DNA of 64,000 bases. Source: Ch128b sp964527925 (GTDB taxonomy: Bacteria; Bacteroidota; Ignavibacteria; Ch128b). The notes beneath the pieces were generated by a model. It did no database searches and was not told the origin of the DNA. It saw only the letters and a list, made by a program, of their open reading frames with translations. Numbering within the stretch: position 1 is the first letter of the stretch; every line of letters starts with the position of its first letter. Location: NCBI GenBank assembly GCA_964527925.1, contig CAZGQO010000001.1, positions 1 through 64,000 on the forward strand, in the 5' to 3' direction. Below, one piece after another: positions 1-9,763 of the stretch. The position numbers were made by a program, and so were the translations under genes.

Positions 1-165
1 AATATATGTCACTGCTACCTAATCAAAATAAATTTACACAACACTTGATAATGTCACACCTCATTTGTTTGGATTGAAATGTATTGGTGAAAATTCATAT
101 TCAAATCTGATTAAAAGTGTGGAAAAACCTTAGTATGTCTAATGCAATTATATGTATCGAGTATT

Positions 166-177
166 GTTATCGATAAC
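166..177. promoter_or_regulatory. 12-bp perfect palindrome, possible operator
   Basis: GTTATCGATAAC is a perfect inverted repeat just beyond the 3' end of nth. It could be a protein-binding site for a gene lying left of the window or simply chance. The rest of positions 1-200 is AT-rich and shows no gene. Confidence 0.2.
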
Positions 178-200
178 CTGACTGAATTTCTAATGGGAAT

Positions 201-956
201 TTAAATTGAATCTAAAAGCATAAAATCTTTTCTTTCTGTCATTTTTGTGGTCATAGAATTTTTCTTTTTAGCATTCTTTTTTCCATAATTACACTGCTTA
301 AGCACAAGACAGGAATTACAAACAGGATTCTGACTTAAACAATAAGTCCTGCCTAATTTTATCAGATTAGTATGAAATTCATGGGCAATTTCAGGTGGTA
401 AAATTTTACTGAGTTCAAAAAAGGTTTTATCTCTATCTTTTGTATTTACAATTCCAATTCTATTTAATGTTCTATGAACATGGGTATCAACTGGACAGAT
501 ATTTCTTTTTAATCCGAACAAAAGAACACATGCAGCAGTTTTTAATCCCACACCATTAAATTTAAGCAAATAATTAAGTCCTTCTTCATCACTAAAATTT
601 TTTAAGAAACTTAAACCTAATTCCCCCCTTTCTTTTCTCAGAGTCAACAAAATATTTTTAATTGATCTTGCTTTCTGTTTTCCAAGTCCTGCAATTTTTA
701 TCACCTTTTCTATTTTTCTAATATCAGCGGAAAGTAATTCTTCGTAATTCTTAAAGTGCTTCTTCAGATTTTGAAACGCTTTGAAGGAATTTAAATCATT
801 AGTATTCTGAGAGAGAACTGTTGCAATTAAAATATCGAGTGGATCTGCATTTAAGTTTCTTTCTGGTTTGCCGAATTCACTAAGAAGAATTTTATTTATT
901 ATTAAAATTAAAGTGGCAGTTGAATCTTTATTTATTTTTCTTGACCCAACTGCCAT
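201..956 (-). CDS. nth: Endonuclease III, DNA glycosylase/AP lyase
   Basis: Base-excision repair enzyme that removes oxidised pyrimidines and cleaves at the resulting abasic site. The 251-residue protein carries the helix-hairpin-helix FNGVGLKTA (about 133-141), with the expected catalytic lysine at K139 and catalytic aspartate at D157 in VDTHVHR. Four cysteines near the C-terminus (206, 213, 216, 222) show the C-x6-C-x2-C-x5-C spacing of the family's [4Fe-4S] cluster. A lysine-rich tail of about 25 residues follows the cluster. The gene starts only 7 nt after the PorV-like gene ends, so it is probably transcribed from the cassette upstream. Confidence 0.95.
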   Translation of the reverse strand: MAVGSRKINKDSTATLILIINKILLSEFGKPERNLNADPLDILIATVLSQNTNDLNSFKAFQNLKKHFKNYEELLSADIRKIEKVIKIAGLGKQKARSIKNILLTLRKERGELGLSFLKNFSDEEGLNYLLKFNGVGLKTAACVLLFGLKRNICPVDTHVHRTLNRIGIVNTKDRDKTFFELSKILPPEIAHEFHTNLIKLGRTYCLSQNPVCNSCLVLKQCNYGKKNAKKKNSMTTKMTERKDFMLLDSI

Positions 957-963
957 AACAAAA

Positions 964-1995
964 TTAGAATTTGACCACTAAATCGATAAACTGAACATTC
1001 TTTAATCTGCCATAATCAGCAAAGCCATAATTTAGTGAGAGTGCAATATCGTTAACAATCGGATAATTCAAACCAAAACCAAAAGTATAACTTTGTTCGC
1101 TGTCTCTTAAGAATAGAGATTTATAACCAGTTCGTGCAAAAAATGTATCGTTAAAATTTAATTCCAATCCCAGATTCATAAATTCAGTATTATCGTTTGG
1201 ATGAACAGCATCAACAGAAGTTGTGACTGTCAGAAGTTGAGATTTCAATACATCCATTGCCAGTCCAACTCTAAATGATAATGGAATATCATAAGATGCA
1301 AGTCGATACTCTGATGGTATGTTATTTGGTCCTGAATTTGGATCATCATTTGGGTCAATATTGAAGTAAGTATTCCTTCCTTCAAGTTTCATCTTTGTAC
1401 CAAAATTGGAAATGCTGGCACCGATTCTTAGACCATTAAATGGTGTTGTATACATCGTTCCTGCATCAAGGGCAATTGAACTTGCCCTCATGTCCCAGAC
1501 CTGATCTGTGATATATTTCAAATTAAACCCAATTGAGAAATTATCTGTTAAATTTCTTGCGTAAGACAAACCAAGCGATAAAGATGAAGCATCCCAGTAT
1601 CTTCCATCACCTTCTGGATTTTCAAAAGTTCTTACTTTTTCTTCTGGAACTCTAAAAGAAATTACATTCAAACCAATACTTCCAATATCACCAAGATTAA
1701 GAATTAACGCTGCAAAATCATAAGACATATCTGCAAGCCAGTTTGCATGATTAAATGCAGCAACACCTGTTCCGGAAATTCTTGATACACCAGCTGGATT
1801 GTAATAGATTGAATAAACATCATTTTCCATAGCAGCAAAAGCCCCAGCCATACCTATAGAACGAGCACCGGGATTAATTTTCAAAAAAGTAGCTGCCGTA
1901 GTTCCAACTTTTGATGTACTTCTTTCCAGTTGTGCAAACGATTGAGAATAAAACAAACAAATTAATATAGCTGAGATTATTTTTAGATTTCTCAT
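964..1995 (-). CDS. PorV/PorQ-family outer-membrane barrel protein (cassette A)
   Basis: The 343-residue protein has a signal peptide of about 21 residues ending ...SQSFAQ. It then shows the PorV-type opening (GTTAATFLKINPGARSIGMA, YYNPAG) and repeated amphipathic beta strands ending in a C-terminal aromatic (VVKF). PorV in the type IX secretion system is an outer-membrane barrel that receives cargo and passes it to the attachment complex. A GGAG ribosome-binding site precedes the ATG. The gene lies 15 nt downstream of the giant T9SS cargo gene and has a clear paralogue at 37075-38100 in the same relative position. Whether it is the general PorV or a carrier dedicated to the neighbouring cargo is inference. 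Confidence 0.8.
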   Translation of the reverse strand: MRNLKIISAILICLFYSQSFAQLERSTSKVGTTAATFLKINPGARSIGMAGAFAAMENDVYSIYYNPAGVSRISGTGVAAFNHANWLADMSYDFAALILNLGDIGSIGLNVISFRVPEEKVRTFENPEGDGRYWDASSLSLGLSYARNLTDNFSIGFNLKYITDQVWDMRASSIALDAGTMYTTPFNGLRIGASISNFGTKMKLEGRNTYFNIDPNDDPNSGPNNIPSEYRLASYDIPLSFRVGLAMDVLKSQLLTVTTSVDAVHPNDNTEFMNLGLELNFNDTFFARTGYKSLFLRDSEQSYTFGFGLNYPIVNDIALSLNYGFADYGRLKNVQFIDLVVKF

Positions 1996-2010
1996 TTTAC
2001 ACTCCGTTTT

Positions 2011-5000
2011 TTATTTAATTACTGCAAATCGACCAATCTTTTCACCAATACCGGGTGCTTCAACATGATAAATATAGACTCCGTAAGCTATTCTCATTCC
2101 TTCATAACTGAGTAAATCCCAGTTAAGAATGCTTCCATCATCATTCTTATATAATGTTTGAACTAATTCACCAGCGATTGTATAAATTCTAATGGTACAT
2201 TCTCTGGGAAGATTTCTAAATTGAAGAACTTTTTCTCCCCTACGATTTGGCTGTCTTGCTGGCTGTTCTGCATCTGAAAAAGCGACATAAGGATTTGGTA
2301 CTACATAAACATTATCAAGCAACGATTTAGCAAGTTGTTTATCGTATTTTTCACCGATAGTAGTAAATGAGTATCTATCACCAGCTTTGAATGGTTTAGT
2401 TGTTTTAATCACATAAACATCTCCCTGTGGCGGAATAAATTGACCATTCAGCAAACTGAATGTAAGTTGATAAGATGTTCTAAGTCGATCTCTTACTCTC
2501 GGGAAGAAAATTATATCTTCTCCTGGGTCCCATCTTCCATTACCACGAGTGCTCGCAATGCCTTCAAAAATGATATAGTCAGCTTTTCTTGCAAGCATTG
2601 TATCTGGAGTAAGTATTGTAATTTTGAATGGACAAACAATTTTTTGATTTGACTGATTGAAGACTGTATCGCCTGGAAGCAAATATTTGCCAGTTGAAGA
2701 GTCAATTGCCATTGATGTAAATTCAACCCTGAAATCTAAATCCGTTGGCAGATGTGGGTTTGCAGGAGAAACAGTTCTTGGAACATAAATTATTGTATCT
2801 TTTAAGTTTGTTTTCTTCCCTGGCAACCAACCAGAATTTTTATAATCAATTCCAAGAGTATCATTGTAAACGAAAACTCGCATTCCATCAAAGGAAGGAT
2901 TAGCATCTTCTCCATTTATATAAGAACTCTGATAAACGGGATAATATTTATAAGTCACATAATAAACATTTCCAGCTGGTAAATCATTTGAACGGTTACC
3001 TTTGATTTTTCCTGTAATTGGACTAACAACATATTTATCAGATGCAATAATATTGCCTGCCTCGTCTTTGACAACTACACTGCTTAAGATAATATTTTGA
3101 TTTGATAAGTTAACCAATACAGTGTCTTTTGAAATAATTTTATCCGTAACGCCAGTTTCATTTATGAGATTAAATTGTGTTGGAGTTGTAAATTCAAGAG
3201 TGTATTTATTTCCATCTTTGACAGCTTTACTATCATAAGTCTTCAAATATATTTTACCAGTTGCAATTCCATTTTCATGAACTAATTGAACTTTTTCATT
3301 TAAATTCGTCAGTGTTCCCATCGACCTTGGATTTGGTGTGACCATAAAAGTATTAACATCAAATTTTAGCTCACCTGTAATTGGGTCCTGACTTATAACC
3401 ATTGGGGATTCAGATGGAGGTAATTCTTTTCCAGGAAGCAGTGAACCGCCATCATAGGATACTACAGCATAGTAATAAGTAATTCCATTTTTCACAGTTG
3501 AATCAACATATTCGTGAACCAGACCTGTGTTGTTTCCAATCCAGTATTTTACGCCACGACCAAGATATTCAACAGGATGAAATCCTTTGAGCGAATCGAT
3601 TAAATCAAATTGTGCATAATTACCAGTATTTGGGTCAAATAATGGTACACCAATAAATGGAACACCATTGCCATCTGTTATTTTGAATACATCATTAAAC
3701 TTTGGATCCTGACTTCTGTAAATTTTATAACCCTGAAAATCTTTCATTCCAGTTAATGGATCAACAGAACTTTCTGCACGTGTATCCCAGTAAAGAGTAA
3801 CTCTTCCATCACCTGGAACAGCAATAACAATTGGTTTTGCTGGAGGTTGAGCAAATCTGTAATCAGCTTCAAGAATTCTTGTCGAGATTTCCGCGTTGAG
3901 TACAAGATCATTTAAGTTTTCACCAAAAAGAATGCACATTGAAAATCTTTGTGTTTCACCTGGTTCAAGTTTAAATGGACCTGTTCCAAAATTGAAAACA
4001 TTGTCACCTGGTTCATTCAATAATTCCTGATTTGGATCAATTGTTTCACTTGATAACCACTCCCACATCAATTCATCATTCATCGGCACATTTGGAAGTG
4101 AGTTGGTATAAACAGCAGCGTGGAAACTTGTTAAACCTAATTGATCGGATTCAGAAATATCTCTCAGACCAAAGTTAGGTTCAGAACCAGCCCATTTATA
4201 TCCAGGCAATCTTGTTTCTGATATAGGTTCTCCAACATCATATTTGCCATTTTCATTTACATCGATAAACCATGCTTGAGTTGGTTTGCCATCGCCTTCA
4301 CCATAATCTGCACCAGGATAATTCGGTGAATCAGGTCCTATTCCATCAATACCGACATCATGAATTGCAGGATCCCAATCGCCGTCTTCATCACCAGACC
4401 ATCTTGGTTTTGGTGCGCCATATACTTCAGTATATTTTGCAACATTTGAAATGCCAGTCGTTAAAGGATATTGCACACCATCGATATAAAATCCTGCATC
4501 GTTAAATGGACTTTCATCTGTTATTCCATCGTCATCATTATCAAAAGCATCTAAGTGTTGACTCGGACTTTCAAGAAATTTCCAGCCAAAGTAACCACAC
4601 CATTTACCGCCATCACCTTTTGCGTCATCATCCCAGGCATAAACCATACTTCTTGCACGTTGTGGATAAGGTTCAGCAAGTGGTCCTAATGGTGGAATAA
4701 AGAAAGCTCTATCATCAGAATAGTTATTTGGTCCACCAACGTGCGGATCTCCGTGCATTCCGAAATAAACTTGTGGTAAAGTTTTTGGACTTGCGTTTGT
4801 AGCCTGATAAACAAGAAAGACTATATCTTCAGCAAGTGGATTATTGAACTGAAGAACTCGAACCTCCATATCGAGTCCAAGTCCTCTTTTTGATGAATCA
4901 GGTTCAAAAGGATAATATGGGAATTCAGCATTTGTATAATCATCAATCACAAAATAAACTTCTTCATCGGGTGCAGTAGCCTGGTCACCGAGAAATGCAG

Positions 5001-5574
5001 GCCAGAGATATTTGCCAGCACCAGCATTGTACCAGTTTTCAGGCCAGCTGTCTGGTTTGCCATCGCCATCAGTATCAGGTGCATTTAAACGAGCAATCTC
5101 ATTTTGTCTCGGATCAACATAACCATCTTTTGGCAACCAACCCCACTTAATTGTACCAGTTGGATCATAATCACCTTGAAAAGTTCTGATAAAAGAATCA
5201 TCAACAATGTGTAAAGTATCGCCTCTGCCATTTACGACTTCAGCGGCAGAAAGTGGACCGAATTCAAAACCATAACCCAGACCATTCCATACAAGGTCAG
5301 CAATGTTTCCTAAATAGTTTGGTGCACAAATTGAACCATAGTTGAATAGAACAGTCTTTACTTTGTTACCCTGAATAATACTTTCTTTAATTAGATTTGG
5401 ATTACCAAGAGATTTGGCTAATCTTTCACCTGGTTTTCCAAAAAGTTCGAGTGCCTGTTTTTCGGTAAGTTCTTTTAGAATATAATTTCCGTATTGATCT
5501 TTTCGTTGTGCGTAGTTATTCAATACAAAAATAATTAGCAATAAAATTGTAGTGAAGATTTTGTTTTTCATCAT
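2011..5574 (-). CDS. Giant secreted protein with T9SS type A sorting domain (cassette A)
   Basis: About 1,187 residues from the chosen start. The open frame extends four residues upstream, but GAGGAG sits directly before the MMKNKIF start. A signal peptide ends at ...NNYAQ. The first half carries several Asp/Gly-rich, calcium-loop-like stretches such as DTDGDGKPD (about 170), FDNDDDGITDE (about 345) and DVNENGKYDVGEP (about 445). A fibronectin type III-like region around 580-720 contains RVTLYWDTRAE and YKIYRS. The last 90 residues (VVPNPY, then TIRIYTIAGELVQTL, then a terminal FAVIK) match the T9SS type A C-terminal signal. It is therefore predicted to be exported and surface-attached; its ligand or activity is unknown. 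It is homologous along its length to the protein at 38121-41657. Confidence 0.82.
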   Translation of the reverse strand: MMKNKIFTTILLLIIFVLNNYAQRKDQYGNYILKELTEKQALELFGKPGERLAKSLGNPNLIKESIIQGNKVKTVLFNYGSICAPNYLGNIADLVWNGLGYGFEFGPLSAAEVVNGRGDTLHIVDDSFIRTFQGDYDPTGTIKWGWLPKDGYVDPRQNEIARLNAPDTDGDGKPDSWPENWYNAGAGKYLWPAFLGDQATAPDEEVYFVIDDYTNAEFPYYPFEPDSSKRGLGLDMEVRVLQFNNPLAEDIVFLVYQATNASPKTLPQVYFGMHGDPHVGGPNNYSDDRAFFIPPLGPLAEPYPQRARSMVYAWDDDAKGDGGKWCGYFGWKFLESPSQHLDAFDNDDDGITDESPFNDAGFYIDGVQYPLTTGISNVAKYTEVYGAPKPRWSGDEDGDWDPAIHDVGIDGIGPDSPNYPGADYGEGDGKPTQAWFIDVNENGKYDVGEPISETRLPGYKWAGSEPNFGLRDISESDQLGLTSFHAAVYTNSLPNVPMNDELMWEWLSSETIDPNQELLNEPGDNVFNFGTGPFKLEPGETQRFSMCILFGENLNDLVLNAEISTRILEADYRFAQPPAKPIVIAVPGDGRVTLYWDTRAESSVDPLTGMKDFQGYKIYRSQDPKFNDVFKITDGNGVPFIGVPLFDPNTGNYAQFDLIDSLKGFHPVEYLGRGVKYWIGNNTGLVHEYVDSTVKNGITYYYAVVSYDGGSLLPGKELPPSESPMVISQDPITGELKFDVNTFMVTPNPRSMGTLTNLNEKVQLVHENGIATGKIYLKTYDSKAVKDGNKYTLEFTTPTQFNLINETGVTDKIISKDTVLVNLSNQNIILSSVVVKDEAGNIIASDKYVVSPITGKIKGNRSNDLPAGNVYYVTYKYYPVYQSSYINGEDANPSFDGMRVFVYNDTLGIDYKNSGWLPGKKTNLKDTIIYVPRTVSPANPHLPTDLDFRVEFTSMAIDSSTGKYLLPGDTVFNQSNQKIVCPFKITILTPDTMLARKADYIIFEGIASTRGNGRWDPGEDIIFFPRVRDRLRTSYQLTFSLLNGQFIPPQGDVYVIKTTKPFKAGDRYSFTTIGEKYDKQLAKSLLDNVYVVPNPYVAFSDAEQPARQPNRRGEKVLQFRNLPRECTIRIYTIAGELVQTLYKNDDGSILNWDLLSYEGMRIAYGVYIYHVEAPGIGEKIGRFAVIK

Positions 5575-5591
5575 TCTTCTCCTCAAGAAGT

Positions 5592-8429
5592 TCAGTTAAA
5601 AATTACTTGAAAACCTAAACGAACTTCTCTCGGCCTGTTAACTCGCTCAGGTCTGAGAGAATAATATTTCTGAATTTCAAAAAGCGGGATTAATCCTGGA
5701 TCTCCACGATTAATTCGTTTAATGATATCCGAGAATACAACATTAATGTCTTTCTCTTCAATCGCACTTAAGGCTCTGCCGGTGGAAGCATATACGAATA
5801 ATTCATTTTGAGTATCGAAAAGGTTTTCAATTTGTGTGAAGAAGGATAGCTTTATATTTCCAAGCATGAAGAATTTCTCAAACTTCAAGTCCACATTCCA
5901 TTGTAAAGGTTGACGGGCTGTATTTTGCTCAAATGTTATATCAACAATATTTGATGGAAAGATTGGAGTATAAGGAGTTCCAGTCTGGAGATAACCAATA
6001 AATGATGCAACCCAATTGTTAGGTTGAGTGAATGTTAGAGTTGCATTAATTACATGACTTCTATCAAAGCTAAAAGGAACAAGAAAAGTTTCACTTTGTT
6101 TCCCGCTTCTTTCACTGAAGAATAATTCATCAGCCGGATAGGTTCTATTTCCTTCTGCAATGGAGAAAGTATAATCAAGTGTTGCAGAGAAGAAATCCTG
6201 AGGCGAACGTCGTTTTAACAAAGAAACTGTTATACCTTTACTGCTCGAATAGGCAAGATTTGTTAGAAGATAAAATGCTCTGCCTTCATTAGTATAGATT
6301 TGTTGAGTGTAAATATAATTACTGACATCTTTATAAAATCCAGTCACTTCAAGTTTCAAATCATCAAGCAATAATTGTTGAAGTCCAAGTTCGTATTGAA
6401 CACTTTTTTGCGGTTCCACATTTGGATTGCCGAATGTTGGATTTTCACCAAAGTTTGCGACATAATAGTAAGGATTTGAATATAGACTTGCTAAGGATGG
6501 AACTTGATAAAAATGTCCGTATGAAAATCTAATCACACCTCTATCTGTAATTGGATATGAAACACTTATTCTTGGACTTAAACGATGCTTTGGTTTTGCA
6601 TCAGTTGCGTTACGAGTTATGCTTCCTGCTTTTAAGTCGCTTAAATCTTTACTTACAAATGGATTGTATTGTGCTGCGGGATTGAAATACTCATATCTTA
6701 ATCCAACGTTTAATATCATTGATGAAGCTAGTTCAATTTTATCTTGAATATAGGCTGCTGCCTGCACAGGTAATCTTTCATAACTCGTATATAAAGAAGT
6801 ATCAAGTGGAATTCTTCTCACAAGTTGCACTGAGTCGTACAGTAAAACGGATGGTGTTGGAACTGTAAAAACTCCTCTTTCATCAAGATATCCCACTTGA
6901 ACGGAATAACTTTCAACATTTAATTTGTGTCTTCGAATTTCAAATCCAAACTTCACTTCATGGACATTGAATAACTGGGCAACCATATCGCCCTTGATTC
7001 CGAGAGTTTGAGTTTTTCGATAGAATCTTGAATTATCAGTTCCGCCAGCAAGAAATGTTGTGTTTCCAAGAGTTCTTGAGTAAGCTGATGGCAAATATCT
7101 TGGGTCGTAAGGATCATCGTAGAGATAAGATTTATAGTAATTTGTTCCGAAAGAAAATTTTAAGGTGTAGAAAACATTATTTGAAAGTGTGTGTGTCCAA
7201 TCAAGGGCGTGAATTAAACCGTTAGAATAATTAGTTGGACGACCATCGGGATTGTATTTATATGATCTTATGAAATCTTGCGAAGTCCCTTTATCATAAA
7301 CAAATTCATATTTAAACTTGACTGTAGGAATTGGTTTGAAAATCAAATTACCCTGAAAATTAAATGACCTTGACCAGTTCATTGGAACCCATGCACCATC
7401 ACCCGTAGGCAAACCGTTTGAGTTATTTCGATATGGATTGAAATAATAACTTTGTGTTGATGTTCCATATCTTGAATCAGAAGACCTGAAATTGTTTCTT
7501 TCAAGATATGAGTCATCTGGTCTGTATAATCTTCTTCCATAAAGTGAACCTTTGAAATCTTCATAAACAGAAGAAATGAAGAAATTCACGAATCTTGAAA
7601 AGAAGAATGGACCGCCAAGTGTAAATTCAGTTCTTGTACGATTGAGTGGATCAAACTGATCAATCTGTTCAAACAATTCTTTACGATTGGAAACATAATC
7701 ACCACTATATGCTCTGAAACTTCCCGTGAATTTTGGAGGACCTTCTTTAGTCACATAATTAACTACACCACTTAAAGCGTTTCCATACTCAGCACTGAAT
7801 GTTCCACTTGAAACAGATACTTCCTGAACGGCGTTTGTCGCAAGTCCTACCGATCTTCTATTTCCATATGGTTCGTTTAATGTAATTCCATTTAGTGTGT
7901 AAGCAATTTCATTACCATATCCGCCTCGAATATGAAGATCGCCATCGTTTCCAACTACAACACCAGCTTGAAGTTTTATCACATCGGCAATTTGGTCAAC
8001 TGGAAGCTCTTCAATTTTTTCATTTGTAATTGATGCAACAGGATTTGTTAAATCCTGTCTGATGAGTGGATTTCTCTCTCCCTGAACAACAACAGGAGGC
8101 AAATCAATTGATCCCTGAGATAACTGGAATTCGAGTCTTGTTGTAAAATCAACATTGACTCTAACATCTCTAATAGTTTGTTTTTGATAACCAACAACTG
8201 ATGCTGTAACATTATAAACACCTGGTGGAACATTTAAGATTACAAATTCACCATTCAGGTTTGCTGCAGCACCAAGTTGAGTGCCTTCCACAATAACATT
8301 TGCAAAAGGAATTGGTTCTTTAGTCTCTTTATCAACAACTTTACCGGCAATTTTTCCAGTGTTGCCAGCAAATAAGAACTCAATTCCCATTATAAAAAGA
8401 AGGAAGGCAAAAAGTAATTTATTGTTCAT
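5592..8429 (-). CDS. TonB-dependent receptor with carboxypeptidase-regulatory-like domain (cassette A)
   Basis: 945 residues with a signal peptide ending near ...EFLFAG. A carboxypeptidase-regulatory-like beta-sandwich follows at about 25-110 (GKIAGKVVDKETKEPIPFAN). The plug domain at about 125-230 includes LHIRGGYGNEIAYTLNGI and EYGNALSGVVNYVTKEG. The rest is a large beta-barrel ending VRLGFQVIFN. Such receptors import substrates across the outer membrane using TonB energy; this substrate is unknown. The gene is first in the receptor-cargo-PorV cassette, 5 nt ahead of the cargo frame, and is a paralogue of the receptor at 41676-44426. A SusD-like lipoprotein is absent beside it, so this is not a classical SusCD pair. 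Confidence 0.88.
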   Translation of the reverse strand: MNNKLLFAFLLFIMGIEFLFAGNTGKIAGKVVDKETKEPIPFANVIVEGTQLGAAANLNGEFVILNVPPGVYNVTASVVGYQKQTIRDVRVNVDFTTRLEFQLSQGSIDLPPVVVQGERNPLIRQDLTNPVASITNEKIEELPVDQIADVIKLQAGVVVGNDGDLHIRGGYGNEIAYTLNGITLNEPYGNRRSVGLATNAVQEVSVSSGTFSAEYGNALSGVVNYVTKEGPPKFTGSFRAYSGDYVSNRKELFEQIDQFDPLNRTRTEFTLGGPFFFSRFVNFFISSVYEDFKGSLYGRRLYRPDDSYLERNNFRSSDSRYGTSTQSYYFNPYRNNSNGLPTGDGAWVPMNWSRSFNFQGNLIFKPIPTVKFKYEFVYDKGTSQDFIRSYKYNPDGRPTNYSNGLIHALDWTHTLSNNVFYTLKFSFGTNYYKSYLYDDPYDPRYLPSAYSRTLGNTTFLAGGTDNSRFYRKTQTLGIKGDMVAQLFNVHEVKFGFEIRRHKLNVESYSVQVGYLDERGVFTVPTPSVLLYDSVQLVRRIPLDTSLYTSYERLPVQAAAYIQDKIELASSMILNVGLRYEYFNPAAQYNPFVSKDLSDLKAGSITRNATDAKPKHRLSPRISVSYPITDRGVIRFSYGHFYQVPSLASLYSNPYYYVANFGENPTFGNPNVEPQKSVQYELGLQQLLLDDLKLEVTGFYKDVSNYIYTQQIYTNEGRAFYLLTNLAYSSSKGITVSLLKRRSPQDFFSATLDYTFSIAEGNRTYPADELFFSERSGKQSETFLVPFSFDRSHVINATLTFTQPNNWVASFIGYLQTGTPYTPIFPSNIVDITFEQNTARQPLQWNVDLKFEKFFMLGNIKLSFFTQIENLFDTQNELFVYASTGRALSAIEEKDINVVFSDIIKRINRGDPGLIPLFEIQKYYSLRPERVNRPREVRLGFQVIFN

Positions 8430-8494
8430 CTCAACCTCACTATTGAAGTTATTATTTAAATTTTTACAAAGTTAATTAAAAGTTAAAAAAGAGT

Positions 8495-9763
8495 TCAAGA
8501 GTATGAAGTTCGATGACGATAGAATTTTAATGCAGTTGCAACTATTAACATATTTGTAACCAAAGCACTTCCACCGTAACTCATTAATGGCAGAGGTATT
8601 CCTATTACTGGAACAAGTCCAATTGTCATTCCAACATTAATGAAAATATGAGTCAACAAAACCCCTGCGCTCATAATCATTACACTGCTGCGAAAAATTG
8701 AATCAGAGTTTTTTGCTATATAAAGAAGTCTTGTGATGATGATAAAGTAAAGAGACAAAATGAAAATAGAACCGATAAAACCAAACTCTTCACCAATCAC
8801 ACAGAAAATGAAGTCTGTCCATTGTTCAGGAATAAATTTCAATTGAGTCTGACTGCCTGATAAAAAACCTTTTCCAAAAATTCCGCCAGAACCAACTGCA
8901 ACTTTTGCTTGAAGTGCATTATATCCACTTCCAAGAGGATCAAATTCTGGATCAAGATAATTTTTGATTCGATTGATTTGATATGGTGATAGGAAATGCA
9001 TAAAAACTTCTGTTAGAATTGCCGCTGATAAATTCAATCCAAGTATACCAAGTGAAATAAATAAATCACGTTTGAAATAAATTAAAATAAGAATAACAAC
9101 TAATATCCCAATGAATTGATGAACAAAACTAAGAATTGATAAAAAAGCTATAACAATAGGACTAATTAAAACGAAAACCGAGAATCCTGAAAGTCCATTC
9201 CAAAATAATCCAAAAATAAAAATTGAAAAAAATACCAGAGCAGTTCCAATGTCTTTTTGCAAAACGATTAGAAATGTTGGTATACCGACTATCAGAGATA
9301 TAATTAAAAATCCTTTTAAAGAATTAATTATAAAGCTTCTTCTTGAGTAAATATTGGCAAGCATCAATATCACTGCAAACTTTGAAATTTCCGAAGGTTG
9401 AAGAGAAAAAAATCCAAGAGTGAGCCAGTTCTGATTTCCAGAAATTTTCTTACCAAAAAACAAAACTGCAATTAACAACAGATTTGAGAATACATAGAAA
9501 GGCACTGCGATCATATTAAATATCTTCAAAGGTGTATAATAAACAATTATACCCAGAAATAATCCTATCAATGCAAATACTAATTGTTTATAAAAATTAA
9601 TATGAAGAGTCGGGATATTATAAGTTGAGCTATAAATTGATATGAGTCCAAAGGTAATAACAATTAAACTGGATGTTAGAAGCCACAAATCCAATTCATC
9701 TGAAAGTTTCTTTTCTACTTTTTCAGCAGCAAAATTAATTTTTGGCAAGTACTTTAATTTCAT
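8495..9763 (-). CDS. rodA: RodA, SEDS peptidoglycan glycosyltransferase
   Basis: 422-residue polytopic membrane protein with about ten hydrophobic segments. It carries SEDS hallmarks such as LQPSEISKFAVILMLANIY (about 120-140), YNALQAKVAVGSGGIFGKG, EQWTDFIFCVIGEEFGFIG and the closing PLMSYGGSALVTNM. RodA polymerises glycan strands during side-wall elongation together with its partner PBP2. It overlaps the 3' end of mrdA by 29 nt, which suggests translational coupling, and is last in the mreBCD-mrdA-rodA order. Beyond it lies a 65-nt gap before the receptor of cassette A, without a recognisable terminator. Confidence 0.95.
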   Translation of the reverse strand: MKLKYLPKINFAAEKVEKKLSDELDLWLLTSSLIVITFGLISIYSSTYNIPTLHINFYKQLVFALIGLFLGIIVYYTPLKIFNMIAVPFYVFSNLLLIAVLFFGKKISGNQNWLTLGFFSLQPSEISKFAVILMLANIYSRRSFIINSLKGFLIISLIVGIPTFLIVLQKDIGTALVFFSIFIFGLFWNGLSGFSVFVLISPIVIAFLSILSFVHQFIGILVVILILIYFKRDLFISLGILGLNLSAAILTEVFMHFLSPYQINRIKNYLDPEFDPLGSGYNALQAKVAVGSGGIFGKGFLSGSQTQLKFIPEQWTDFIFCVIGEEFGFIGSIFILSLYFIIITRLLYIAKNSDSIFRSSVMIMSAGVLLTHIFINVGMTIGLVPVIGIPLPLMSYGGSALVTNMLIVATALKFYRHRTSYS

